64,000 nt of DNA from the NCBI GenBank assembly GCA_964036315.1, contig OZ038496.1, positions 15,013,423-15,077,422 on the forward strand, written 5' to 3'. Every line of letters begins with the position of its first letter. Position 1 is the first letter of the stretch. This DNA is from Acanthosepion esculentum (taxonomy: Eukaryota > Mollusca > Cephalopoda > Sepiida > Sepiidae). The translations under genes and the position numbers were made by a program. The notes under the pieces are model-generated. The model did not search any database, was not told where the DNA came from, and was given only the letters and a program-made list of their open reading frames with translations. Positions 53,262 through 63,870 of the stretch are shown in pieces.

Positions 53262-54180
53262 ATCATTTCACTCCAAGCAAGGCAAAAAGCCACTAAGACA
53301 GACACAAGGGGTAACTGAGTGTTAGAAAATATAAGGAAAAACTACAATTAAGGACACAGAACAATAAAAGAACAAGAATTAAGAAGATAACGATTGACAT
53401 TGCATTTATATTTTTAAAGCTCAAACTCGACTGGAAACCACGAAGCGGAAGTTAGTTCCACAAGAGATAATTGAGATAGAAGAAACTGTTAGCGTAGAAC
53501 TTACGGTTACACCTAGCCTTTTCAACTGCAGGATAAGGACCAAAGAGAAATATTATTTAGGATCGTGAACAATAATCAAGAAGACAGAAGATAAGGATTG
53601 GCATTGCATTTAAATTTTTGAAGATTAAACTCGACTGGAAAGCAAGAAGGCGGAAGTGAGTTCCACAAGAGATAATTGAGATAGAAGAAACTGTTAGCAT
53701 AGAACTTACGGTTACACCTAGCCTTTTCGACTGCAGGATAAGGACCAAAGAGAAATATTATTAAGGATCGTGAACAATAATCAAGAAGACAGAAGATAAC
53801 GATTGGCATTGCATTTAAATTTTTGAAAGTTTATAGATAGCAGGGAAATAAGAAAACGGAAGAACGTTTCACCGGTGATCAGAAACAACTGGAATAGAAC
53901 TTCCGGTTACATCAAGCTATTCCAACAGTAAAACGATGAGACCTAGTACCCACACAAGTAGTACCGCCATGAAAATATTTGTAGATAAGACAGAGGAAAG
54001 CCACGTGATGGCGGATGGAAAATGGCTGAAGTCGAGGTGCCAGGTCAGGACCAATAATATTACAGACCTTTCTTTGGATTTTGTTGAGAATCTCGAGATA
54101 TGAAGCCGGAGCAGTAGACCAGATATGGCAGCAATATTCAATGAACGTCCTGATGACCCTGTAAACCAAAACAGCTCAAA
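53262..54180 (-). mobile_element. LINE family A copy with internal tandem duplication
   Basis: Inverted terminus ATTTCACTCCAAGCAAGGCA. Minus-strand coding pieces include FIEYCCHIWSTAPASYLEIL, NKIQRKVCNIIGPDLAPRLQ, then LCLIYKYFHG, KARCNRKFYANSF and FNLQKFKCNANPYL, all matching the intact ORF2. A segment of about 205 bp (53581 and 53786 mark equivalent positions) covering the C-terminus and start of the UTR is repeated, with a further partial unit to the left. Frameshifted. Confidence 0.85.
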
Positions 54181-55015
54181 GAAGAGGGAAGCCTTATTAA
54201 ACGATAATCCGGTAATAATAAATACAGATTCAAAATATTCTCTATCAAGGTAGAGTAAGATTTTCAAGAGTATACACTTATCTCTTTAATTTATTTGAAC
54301 AATTGTTCTAATATTGATTATTAGTTATTTTAGATATTACATTTCGGCCTCGTGCCATCTGGTCATCTTCAGATGTCCATTATTTTGGCTGACATAAAAT
54401 ATATGTCTGTTATTTGGTTATTTTGTCCCTGGGATGTCAATGATTGTTTGTCTCTGTTAAACCAGTGTGTATCGTTCTACTATCATGGTAGGTTCGTACC
54501 GATTTTAATAAAACTTTATCAAAAAAGATACAAACCCGACATTATAACCAAAAATCGAAATCATCTAGTATTAGCCTTAAAAATACAACACTAATCTATC
54601 GATGCATATAGGAGTTAGTTAAACATAAGTTAGATATTGAATGAAAAAGGGGAAGAATTCTCACCGTTCATCCTCTAAAAGGATTTTATCAGACTAAATT
54701 AATGTTCCTATTGCTGTGTTAATTACTTCCAGTTAATGATCCTGGGTCCAATCCCTGTTTTCACTAGTGAAACAATATACACTAGTTAAAAAACGAACAA
54801 TAACTAGCATCAGAGGGACAAAATAATAATAATCAACAAATATCTCATATCAGTCAAACGATGGAAACCTGATGATGGTTAGAAGGTACTTGATCGAAAC
54901 GTGAGGATGTGGCAAAATATTGTAGTGCATCCAGCGACAGACTATTGTTTCGGATTGCATCTTAAATTGGATTGGCCGATGGCAAGGAGATACTGTCTCT
55001 AAACACTGCAACATT
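54181..55015. mobile_element. Possible Penelope-like non-coding sequence
   Basis: No coding region seen. Ribozyme-like cores lie at 54869-54898 (plus) and, more degenerate, at about 54330-54363 (minus: CTGAAGATGACC ... GAGGCCGAAATG). The arrangement resembles the terminal repeats of Penelope-like elements. Confidence 0.35.
54869..54898 (+). ncRNA. Hammerhead-ribozyme-like core (candidate)
   Basis: CTGATGA, T, stem GGTTA, nine-base loop, TGATC (five pairs, two of them G-U), then GAAACGTG. Here the core heptamer is the canonical CTGATGA. Confidence 0.5.
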
Positions 55016-55019
55016 CAGT

Positions 55020-55560
55020 AGGTTTGGTTTGGTTTGGTTTGGTTTGTTTTATGGCATATCAACCTCAATGGGTTATTTAATGCCGACAAAATTTCCTTTT
55101 TTAAAAAAAATGTATGTATTTTTTAAAAATATATAGTTTGGTTTGTTTTGTTTTGTAGCATATTAACCTCAATGGGTAATACTGACAAGATTTTTATTTC
55201 TGATAATATTTTCTTTTTTCAAATATTTATTGCTGATACTATTTTTTTTAAAGTATTTCTGGTATTAAAATCTATTTTTACACTTTATTTTGAGTCAGGT
55301 TGTGGGGTCAACTATTTGCCCATTGCTGGGCTTCCACCCTGGGTCACGGTGGACCTGGGAACACCAGCAATTAGGAGGCGGTTCCACGCTCCTCAAAACC
55401 TCCTGATCAGAGCCCTTGCTGTTGGACGTAGTTTATCGTCTTACCCAGGACGCGGATGCAGTTTATCGTCTTACCCAGGACGCGGATGCAGTTTATCGTC
55501 ATACTCAGAGCGCCAACATTCAGTGGGAGTTACGACAGCTAATTTTACCAAATTACTTGG
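55020..55560 (+). repeat. Repeat family F copy with a 30-bp internal tandem repeat
   Basis: Starts with a (GGTTT)n run and GGCATATCAACCTCAATGGG; the head is repeated at 55141. The body has ACTATTTGCCCATTGCTGGG, CTGGGAACACCAGCAATTAG and CTCAAAACCTCCTGATCAGA. At 55429-55510 the unit AGTTTATCGTCTTACCCAGG plus ACGCGGATGC occurs nearly three times. A 166-codon frame across it is not a gene. Confidence 0.75.
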
Positions 55561-56180
55561 AAAGGAACTAAAAATCATTATGGTTACTGTTCGTTTGAGG
55601 AGAAGGAAGATTATAAATAAATTAGTTAATAAATTAATGTATGATTAACCTTAATTATTGTCAATGCTTCATCTAAGAAATTCGATTACTATTATATCTA
55701 ATACTACCTTAAATATAAAAATAAATAAAAGATGGCGGATTTTGGCATTCAGAGATTAAAAAAAATTAGGATTAGATGGCCTTTGCAGCCTAATCGATAA
55801 GGCGCTACCACCGAAAGACAGACTCCCCAGTTTAAGTGGACCAAATACAAATCTCATTGGAAACTTGTTCATTATTTCCGATATATGTTTCTAATTAAAC
55901 GATCGTAGAATGACTGTCTGGAAGTTGAGATAAAAAGTAACAGAAATCAAGATGAACAGATAATAGTCGAAAATAGTAACTGATAATGGGTCAGTTCAGA
56001 TATCGGAATACTATTATATCTAATACAACTAGGCTACTAGATTACGCGGACTTAGTTCTGACTTCAGTATTCTTTCATCACGTGTCCAAGAACAAAAAAA
56101 GAGTTTCCATAATTAAGAATTGTTGTAGATTATTATAATTAAATCTTTCATAAGACATTATCGTTTTTTTAATTAATAGG
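55561..56180. other. No recognised feature
   Basis: AT-rich sequence with no frames of note. Confidence 0.4.
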
Positions 56181-56184
56181 ATAG

Positions 56185-56311
56185 TGTTTATAGCGATTTT
56201 CTAAGCGTGGCTTAGATGTGGCACAAGGCCGAATATACGGAGCATCTACTCAATTGTAATTGATCTAGCGAGACATGCTTGTTAACCATTACACCCCGTC
56301 GAAGTGCCCAG
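56185..56311 (-). repeat. SINE family A copy
   Basis: Plus strand: TAGCGATTTTCTAAGCGTGG, CTTAGATGTGGCACAAGGCC, then CTTGTTAACCATTACACCCC, GTCGAAGTGCCCA: inverse of the tRNA-like SINE. The box B region is partly deleted. Confidence 0.7.
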
Positions 56312-56369
56312 GATTGTATATATAGTAAATCATTGTATTTTTTGTGTGAGTGTTTTACCATTAGCTCAC

Positions 56370-57010
56370 TCAAGACAAGGCCCATAAGTCATTCAAGGTA
56401 GAGCATTGTGAAACCGAGTAAGATAGATATTGGTTGACGTTGGACATATTAAGACCAAGATTGTAGTTGTCAAGGAAGCATTTTCTCAGGAGTTTGTTTC
56501 ACAAAGTAACAGTTTTTTTTTACAGTGAGGTTCACCTTGTGAAAGGCCTGGGAGCCACTCGCGGCAGAAGGTTACTGAGTAAAAAGAATAGTTTATGCGG
56601 ATATGTAAAGAAGATGACGGTTAAACCAAGACCTGAACTGGTTAAGATTGTAGCGATCGGGGAAGCAACGTCTTGGGAGTCGGTTCCACAGAGCAGTGGT
56701 TCGTGAGAAGAAGCTGCTCTAGTGGCACTTCTCACTGAAGAGGCACGTAGGGAATTGTTGGTGGTGGGGGGGAAGCAACGCGCGTAGCATGGCGGGTCCT
56801 AGAGTTCTGGGGAAAGAAGCTGTCCTGTGGACCTTGCTTTTTATCAAAGAAACACGAAAAGAATGGGGTGGGTTTGTTATAGTGAACACGGTGTGGCGGG
56901 TCCTCGCGATGAAGGCCTGTGCCCGGATGCTACGAAGGAGAGTAACTCGTCCAAACATCTGCAATATGGTTTTCGAGTATTACGTCTTCACGCGTCAATG
57001 TATGGTATCG
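56370..57010 (-). mobile_element. LINE family C remnants (two 3' ends)
   Basis: The tail-like AAGACAAGGCCCATAAG at 56372 and GGCCTGGGAGCCACTCG at 56546 mark two 3' ends. Minus-strand decayed frames give LWNRLPRRCFPDRYNLNQFR just inside 56690-56640, and upstream YEGEDTPPHRVHYNKPTPFF-like sequence. High GC around 56760-56940. A CR1/Jockey-like C-terminus. Confidence 0.6.
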
Positions 57011-57094
57011 AATATTTTTATTTGCTGCTGTGAATTATGTAATATATATTTAATATGTTTTTCTTAAAATTAATAAAATTTTATTGATTCTGAA

Positions 57095-57188
57095 TTGTTA
57101 GGTTTGATTTCGTTTGGTTTGTTTTACGACATATCAACCTCAATGGGTTACTTATTGCCGACAAGATTTTTATTGCTGGTTATATTTT

Positions 57189-57241
<53 letters not shown>

Positions 57242-57640
57242 GAAGTATATATTGGTTTGGTTTGTTTTACGGCATATCAACCTCAATGGGTTACTTAATG
57301 CCGACAAGATTTTTATTGCTGGTAATATTTTTTTCAAAAATGTATTGCTGGTTATATTTTTTTCTTCAAAAATTCATTGCTGGTAATAATCTTTTACAAA
57401 ATGTATTACTGGTATTAAAACCTATTTTTACACTTTCATAGTGTCTTGACCCCAGTTTGGGGATTAACTATTTGCCCATGGCTGGGACCTTGACAGGTGC
57501 TACCACACCGGGACAGGGTGATCCTGGGAACACCAGCAATTAAGAGGTGGTTCCATGCTCCTCAAAACCTCCTGATCAGAAAAGCCTTTCTGTTGCATGT
57601 AGTTTATGGTCTTACCAGGACGCGGATGTGATTCCATCAG
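57095..57640 (+). repeat. Repeat family F copy with duplicated head and (CTAT)n
   Basis: TTTGGTTTGTTTTACGACAT and ATCAACCTCAATGGGTTACT occur at 57113 and 57255, separated by a (CTAT)n run (57187-57242). The body contains ACTATTTGCCCATGGCTGGG, CTTGACAGGTGCTACCACAC, CTGGGAACACCAGCAATTAA and CTCAAAACCTCCTGATCAGA. Confidence 0.8.
57187..57242. repeat. (CTAT)n tetranucleotide microsatellite
   Basis: About 14 units of CTAT. Confidence 0.97.
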
Positions 57641-58044
57641 TGACCATCGCTTATGCAGAAGTTTCTGGCCAAACGCATCATTCCTCAGATCGGCCAGTCA
57701 CCATATTCTACAGATCCTGCTTCTTGCGAAATTTTCCTCTTCAAAAATCAAATCTATCTTGAAAGGAACAAGATTTCACAACGTCGATTATATCTAATAG
57801 AATGTAACGAGGCAACTCCTTGCTATCCCACAAAAGGATTTCCAGGAATGCGTCCATCCATGGAAATGGTGCTAGATAAAGTGTGCGACTTCAAAAGGGA
57901 ACTAATTTGAAGGAGATTAAATGCCGAAGTGATGTGTGTTGTAGTTTTTTTTTTGTTTTTATTTATAGCACCAGTCCCGATATTTTTTCATCAGTCTAGT
58001 ATTACCATTGTTAGAAGAAAATATGAAAATAACAAAATACAGCC

Positions 58045-58561
58045 TTGTGCAAATTAATTGAAACAACCGCTTTAGTTTCCTTTCTTTCACCATACGGTCA
58101 GTTTTAGACCCATTGGAGTGACAGTGTGTAATCGATTTCCATTTTTCCTCAGATATGGTCATTTGCAGTGGTGTGCAGTAATATGACTCTATTTTCTGGT
58201 TGTATGACGAAGTTTGTTTGGCCTTGAAAATATTGCGTCATCCGTGATTGCATCAGAATTTTATCACGCCCAGACACTATTGTCTCGTTTGTCGATTAGT
58301 TGTCCTACGGCCATTGTCTGCGATGTACGTTACTCCAAGGAAGTGTATGAAAATTGTAACGCTGCACGAACACACTGGCAAGCCTTACTAGTGAGAAAAT
58401 CAAAGTACTATAGACTAGCCCCGTAAACACTCCTGATTTAAATTCAAGCGAGAAACTGTTCAATCTGCAAATACTAACATGTGCACTGGTCATGTTTCAT
58501 TGGGAAAAAAAAACAATAAATAATAACGGAATTAATAGTTTTGTTTCAATTAATTTGCATT
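58045..58561 (+). mobile_element. Tc1-like transposon, internally deleted
   Basis: TIRs: TGCAAATTAATTGAAACAA at the left and its exact inverse TTGTTTCAATTAATTTGCA at the right. Near the right end a decayed DWPR*TPDLNSSEKL reading matches the PDLNPIE.L box holding the catalytic Glu of Tc1 transposases. At about 517 bp it has lost most of the gene. Confidence 0.75.
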
Positions 58562-58589
58562 AAGTGTTCGTTTTGTTTCCATTTTCTCT

Positions 58590-59640
58590 AAAACTTCTTT
58601 GTTGCTCACATATTCGGTCCATGGTATTCTCAGCATCCTTCTGTAGAACCACATTTCTGTTATTTTCATCTGTGAGGAGATTGTCCAGTATTCACTGCAA
58701 TATAGGAGATATTATATTACAGATATTTATTTCTGTCAATTACAGAAATTGTGGCTAGGAGGACTGATATTACATAACAGTTCAGTACTCTTATTTTGTT
58801 TCTGCTGCTTCAAGTCTCTTCTTCATCTGTGAGGAGATTATCCCACATTCACTGCCATATAGGAGGACTGATATTACATAACAGTTCAGTATTCTTTTCT
58901 GTTTCTGTTGCTTCAAGTCTCTTCTTCATTTGTGAGGAGATTATCCCACATTCACTGACATATATTAGGACTGATATTACATAACAGTTCAGTACTCGTT
59001 TCTTTGTTTCTGTTGCTTCAAGTCTTTTCATCTGCGAGGAGATTGTCTAGCATTCATTGCCACATAGGAGGACTGATATTACATAACAGTTCAGTATTTT
59101 TTTCTTTGATTCTGTTGCTTCAAGTCTCTTCTTCATTTGTGAGGAGATTATCCCACATTCACTGCTATATAGGAGGACTGATATTACATAACAGTTCAGT
59201 ATTCTTTTCTTTGTTTGTGTTGTTTTCAAGTCTCTTCTTCATGTGTGAGGAGATTATACAGCATTCACTGCCATATACGAAGACTGATATTACATAACCG
59301 TTCATTACTCTTTTCTTTGTTTCTGTTGCTTCAAGTTTTTTCATCTGTGAGGAGATTGTCTAGCATTCATTACCATATAGGAGGACTGATATTACATAAA
59401 AGTTCAGTATTCTTTTCTTTGTTTGTGTTGTTTCAAGTCTCTTCTTCATCTGTGAGGAGATTATCCAGTATACACTGCCATATACGAAGACTGATATTAC
59501 ATAACCGTTCAGTACTCTTTTCTTTGTTTCTGTTGCTTCATGTCTCTTCATCTGTGAGGAGTTTATCCAGTATTCACTGCCATATAGGAGGACTGATATT
59601 ACATAACAGTTCAATACCTTTTTCTTTGTTTATGACAATA
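58590..59640 (-). repeat. Tandem array (about 103 bp x 9) of a LINE family D coding segment
   Basis: The unit, read on the minus strand, encodes LNCYVISVLLYGSECWIISS and QMKKRLEATETKK, a conserved post-RT motif of RTE-like LINEs. GGACTGATATTACATAACAG recurs about every 95-112 bp from 58761 to 59590. Units are not multiples of three, so the frame shifts from unit to unit. It represents local amplification of an exonic piece of a retrotransposon. Confidence 0.9.
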
Positions 59641-59867
59641 TTTTCTGTTTCTTAATAATTTTTATAAAAAGCCACTACTGTAGGCGACCCCCTACATTCG
59701 GAAATATGTTTTGGCTTTTAATATCCAACGATATAGTTGATAAGATGTAAAAACCCCAAAAAACAAACAAAACGAATTAACCAAAACATTTAGAAAAATC
59801 TGTGGATGATTAAAAAATATTATAATATAATAAAATATTTATAACAATAGACCATTATAAAAGTTAT

Positions 59868-60235
59868 GTAGGTCTTATCGTAGGTTATCATAGGATCACG
59901 GAAGTTAAGCAACGCGAGCGTGGTCAATACCTTGATGGGTGATCACTTGGGAATACCTGGTGCTGTAAGCTTGGATGTGCGGTAGCGTAATTGATAACGG
60001 ATAGGAACTGGAATTCTGAGTGACAGGTTCCAATTCCAGTTGGGTTTGTTATATTTAATTACCGCAAATACCTTTGGGAAAGGCATGAATCCACATCTTC
60101 TCTGCCCCCACGCCCAATCAGCTGGTAACAGTAAATCATGATTATCTAAAAAAAAAAACTTCTTACAATTTAAAAATATTTTCCAGCTTTAAATAACCTG
60201 CAAAAGGTTGATAAGCCGTAAAAAAGAAATTAATC
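59868..60235 (+). repeat. Chimeric 5S rRNA / tRNA SINE, plus orientation
   Basis: 5S-like head with GATCACGGAAGTTAAGCAAC (box A), GGTCAATACCTTGATGGGTG (intermediate element to box C) and ATCACTTGGGAATACCTGGT, GCTGTAAGCTT. Then the tRNA-like AGCGTAATTGATAACGGATA, AGGTTCCAATTCCAGTT (box B), the shared central domain ACCTTTGGGAAAGGCATGAA, and a 3' region ending AATAACCTGCAAAAGGTTGA, TAAGCCGTAAAAAA. Among the four main copies this has one of the most complete 5S heads. Confidence 0.85.
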
Positions 60236-60950
60236 AATAAAAAAAAGAAGTTATGTTCTAAATGTGTGTGTGTGTTTGGCGAGGTGTAAACTCGAGTTAG
60301 TCTGACACAGAGCTATAGAAATGGAAGACTAAGTAATTACTGAACTTAATAAACCAGTGAAAAGTGTTAAAGAAATGAATCAACAAACGGCCCGGCATTT
60401 TGACTCGACCTTTCATAGGTTTCTTCTCTCTTTCTTAGTGTCGCATTCCGCCAGAGGTCATGACCACCAAAACGTGATTTAATAGATTTAGTGCCATGAT
60501 GCGCCCCGAGACTAATTTGGCGCCAATTTATTTCGCCCGAGCTTGTAAGTTATTACGTCATTGAATCAATAAAAAAAAACAAAAAAAAAACAAACAAACA
60601 ACATGTCACTTGCGTAGAACGCAATAAGTTATCCAAACAGCAAAACATTATTAGCATACACGCAGTTGCGTCCCTTTACCGGTGGTTATCTTTTCCGAAG
60701 ATTAGATCGTCAACATATTCAGAATGCTTGAATGTTTTCCAAATACACCACACACACACACGCGCACAAATATATATATATGCACATACATTGCTTTAAT
60801 TATTACTCAAATCTCAACTCTGTCAAAATACCAGGTATATCAAGCAGAATCTTCTGTAGCACACTGACATCACCCGATTCTTAATAATGATGAAGACGGT
60901 TGGAACGACTTGCGCAAAACAGAACAGACATGAACTTCCGGCAGTTTACA
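60236..60950. other. No recognised feature
   Basis: Mixed sequence with an A-rich stretch at about 60570-60600 and a short (CA)n at 60747. No frames of note. Confidence 0.4.
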
Positions 60951-61812
60951 CAGGGTACGAGGGATAAATTGTAGTCTAAATTATGCCAAAAATGAAAGTA
61001 ACCTCGTTTTTACAGATATATTTACCAAAATTACACAAAAATATCTTAAATACTAAATTTATTCAATAAAATTATCATTGGCTTCAACCAAAACCTTCAG
61101 ACGACTTTGGCATCTATTGCAACTCTTCCTGATGGTCTCCTTGTTTAAGTTGGGGAATGCTGCCTTAATCCTTGCCTTCAGCTCATCTTTGGTGTTACAA
61201 GAAATTTTGTTGGTCTCTCGCTCAACTGCACCACACACATAATAATCAAGGGGGTTGCAGTCTTGGGAGTTAGGGGGCCAGAAGTAAAGGAGGATGTGGT
61301 CGCATAAATTGTCTCACAACCATCACTGTGTTCTCCTGCTCGTTTGTCAGTGCAGAATCCTGTTGCCTGTTGGTCTTCCAGCAGCAACCCTCTTGATCCA
61401 GGGCAGCACTACCTCCTCAAAGCACTTGATATAGGCCACCGTATTGATTCTGAGGCCCTGACCAATAAATTCGGGAGTTTTTTTTCTTATAAGAAATATC
61501 GGAGTGAGTTTTCCGAGCTGTCGTGCCATTGTAATCACCATTGAACTCATTCAACTCTTTCGGAATCCTCTGCCCTCTACTCAGATTGGCACCCAAACAC
61601 TCTGAAATGTTCGTATTGGGGCTTCTGGTATGAATGCCAAGCAGTACAACATGCCGTTTCCTGTTATATTTCTGGAGTTGTAAATTGCGTCATGGTGCTC
61701 TATTTCTCATAGACGGTGCCCAACTGACCTTAATATATGTGCAGTGGGAAAAAAATAAAAAACAAACAACGCGCATGCGTGAAAATTTAAACTATAAAAT
61801 GGCGACCATCGC

Positions 61813-61817
<5 letters not shown>
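60951..61817 (-). mobile_element. Mariner-type (maT/DD37D-like) element, copy 3
   Basis: Ends CAGGGTACGAGGGATAAATT and (inverse of right) AGGGTGCGATGGTCGCCATT, flanked by TA. Minus-strand pieces: GLRINTVAYIKCFEEVVLPW, IKRVAAGRP, then the QQATGFC..K part (decayed QDSAPCH box), a segment reading LTPKTATPLII on a shifted frame where WPPNSPDCNPLDY is expected, and RRMPKSSEGFG. The most complete of the three copies but still frameshifted. Confidence 0.8.

Positions 61818-61867
<50 letters not shown>
61818..61867. repeat. (TA)n microsatellite abutting mariner copy 3
   Basis: TA run that begins at the transposon end. Confidence 0.98.
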
Positions 61868-61870
<3 letters not shown>

Positions 61871-62149
61871 GTGTCTGTGTGTGTCTGTCGGACAAATTAT
61901 GACGGAGTTTCTCATACTTTTCTTCCAAAATGAAATTTGAACAATTTCTGACAGAATTTCCCTCTTGTCTGAAAGGATCATTCGTAATTTGGAAAAATTA
62001 GTCAGTAAAATTAATCGACACAAATGATTTTTTTTATCAGAGGCCCAAGACTAATGAGCCGTTGGGAATCACTCTTGTAGGGGACCGGCGGGTTAATGTG
62101 AGGATAAAATCTCTGGACTAAGTCTTCCTGCTGGCCAGTCCCGCTACAT

Positions 62150-62675
62150 AGTAATGTTGGACTATGATGGAGTCCAAAGAAAGCAAAATAAAACGAACAA
62201 GACAGATATATATGTACAAAAACAAATATATATTATTAACAAACAGGTTAAAACACGAATTACAAATACATCATTTAAAACATGAATAAAGCGTTAGTGT
62301 CTGTATGGAAAGTTGTTTGTGTGTGTGTTGAATGTCCGTACGGTTGTGAATTTCGTTTTAGCGTGTTCCCAGAATATGGGAAACGCTGGTTGTGTGTGAG
62401 AGTTCACATATTGGATATGTTAGAGAAAGTTTTTCAGTACCTCGCACCACGTGCGAGGTTGCCGGCCCCAGGAGAGGCAGTTTTGGCCGCACGTGTGCGA
62501 AGCCGTGGAAAGAGCCGTGGGAAGAGAAAGAGGCGAAAGGTCAGCCCGTATTTATACTCCCGGAAGAGAGAGACCCCTGTTGAAAGGGTTACGAAACGAA
62601 GAGGAGATAACTCGATACTCTAGTCTTGGGGCCTCTGTGCTGCAGTCCTTAAGTAAGTCCGGCACAGCAGCTTAT
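62150..62675 (-). mobile_element. LTR-like segment with a strong TATA box (candidate)
   Basis: On the minus strand a canonical GGGAGTATAAATACGGGC lies at about 62546-62563, preceded by GC-rich DNA and followed by an R/U5-like AT-rich region. The possible ends are TGTGCCGGAC (62660) and GTCCAACA (62152), imperfect inverse complements beginning TG and ending CA. No matching 5-bp flanks and no second copy. An inverted CTCGCACCACGTGCGAGG lies inside. The plus-strand frame at 62282-62623 (113 codons, Arg-rich) has no known domain. Confidence 0.35.
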
Positions 62676-63395
62676 ATCCTTTTTATAAATCAATTAAATC
62701 ACATAAATATGTGTTCAATGTTTCAATTAGAATTTCCGCTCATTAATCAAATTGCAATAACAGAAATTATTATTTATTCGATTCAACTACAGTTACATTT
62801 CATATACATTACAGTTTATGTGTAAAAGGTATAAATCAAAATAGGTTTCTAAAAAGACGATATGAATAAAATCAAAACGAAAACCACAAAAATGTTAAAA
62901 TTAAAAACTGGTTAAATCAAAAGTTTCTATGATTTAAAATAAATAAATACTTAAAAAAATTATTAAATTAAAATAAAATAGCGATTATATTAATAAAATA
63001 AACGTAAATAAGTAACTAAATATAGACAAATAAAAAAATCCAACAACAACAATAGCAACATTTTAGTTACTTTCCTTATAAACTCATGTCGCAAAATAAA
63101 ATCTTTACATTTGCCTTCATAAATTCCATTACAGGACGAAACGCGTTGGTAAAGAATAGTTTTGTTTTTGTCTTTATTCATTACAGTTTATTGTAGGTGG
63201 CTAGTTAGTTATTAAAATATAGGTATGAATTATAATTCATTATTTTTTCTTTTATTTATTATTTTATATTTTATATGTTTTATTTTGTTTAATATTTTTA
63301 TTTTCTATTTTATTTTTATTTTCAATGTTTTTCTATACCAATTTTATATTTCCAATGTTTTTTCTGTAATTATTTCATATTTCAATCGTTTTACA
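62676..63395. other. AT-rich stretch without recognised features
   Basis: No gene, TIR or repeat partner recognised. Confidence 0.4.
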
Positions 63396-63399
63396 ATAA

Positions 63400-63570
63400 C
63401 AATATTATATTTCCTTTCTTTCCTATAACAATTTCATATTCCATTGTTTTCCTATAATAATTTTATACTTCCATTGTTTTCCTATAACAACTTTATATGT
63501 CAATTGTTTTCCTATAACAATTTTATTTCCATTGTTTCGTATAACAATTTTATATTTTCATTGTTTCTTA
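63400..63570. repeat. Minisatellite, about 27-30 bp unit
   Basis: CCTATAACAATTTTATATTC and CATTGTTTT alternate about six times with variants (AATAATTTTATACTTC, ACAACTTTATATGTC). Confidence 0.85.
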
Positions 63571-63870
63571 TAAAAACGTACTTATTTATTCATACGTCTG
63601 CATTTTCCATTCTGTTTTTATTAGTAATTTATTTTGATTTTTGAAACTATTATTTTGTAATATTTCTTCTAAGCAGTGTCTATAGTTTTTACTGTTATCA
63701 ATGCATGGTAATGCCCCTTTTATTATTTTTTATTTAATGGTAGTTATAATCTTTTTGTTCACACATATTTTAAAAGATTAGTTTTATTGGCATATTCTTA
63801 TTTTGAAATACATTTAATGGTTATAATATCATTCTTTTAGGAGTTTTTTTTTCTGTTGCACCTATATAGA

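Noticed and set aside
55148..55648. 166-codon frame
   Set aside because: Spans repeat family F and its 30-bp tandem repeat; the other F copies lack an equivalent frame.
62282..62623. 113-codon Arg-rich frame with an internal RSRGKSRGKRKRRK stretch
   Set aside because: Considered a possible small basic protein, but there is no homology I recognise, an overlapping frame is equally open, and it lies in a candidate LTR read on the other strand.
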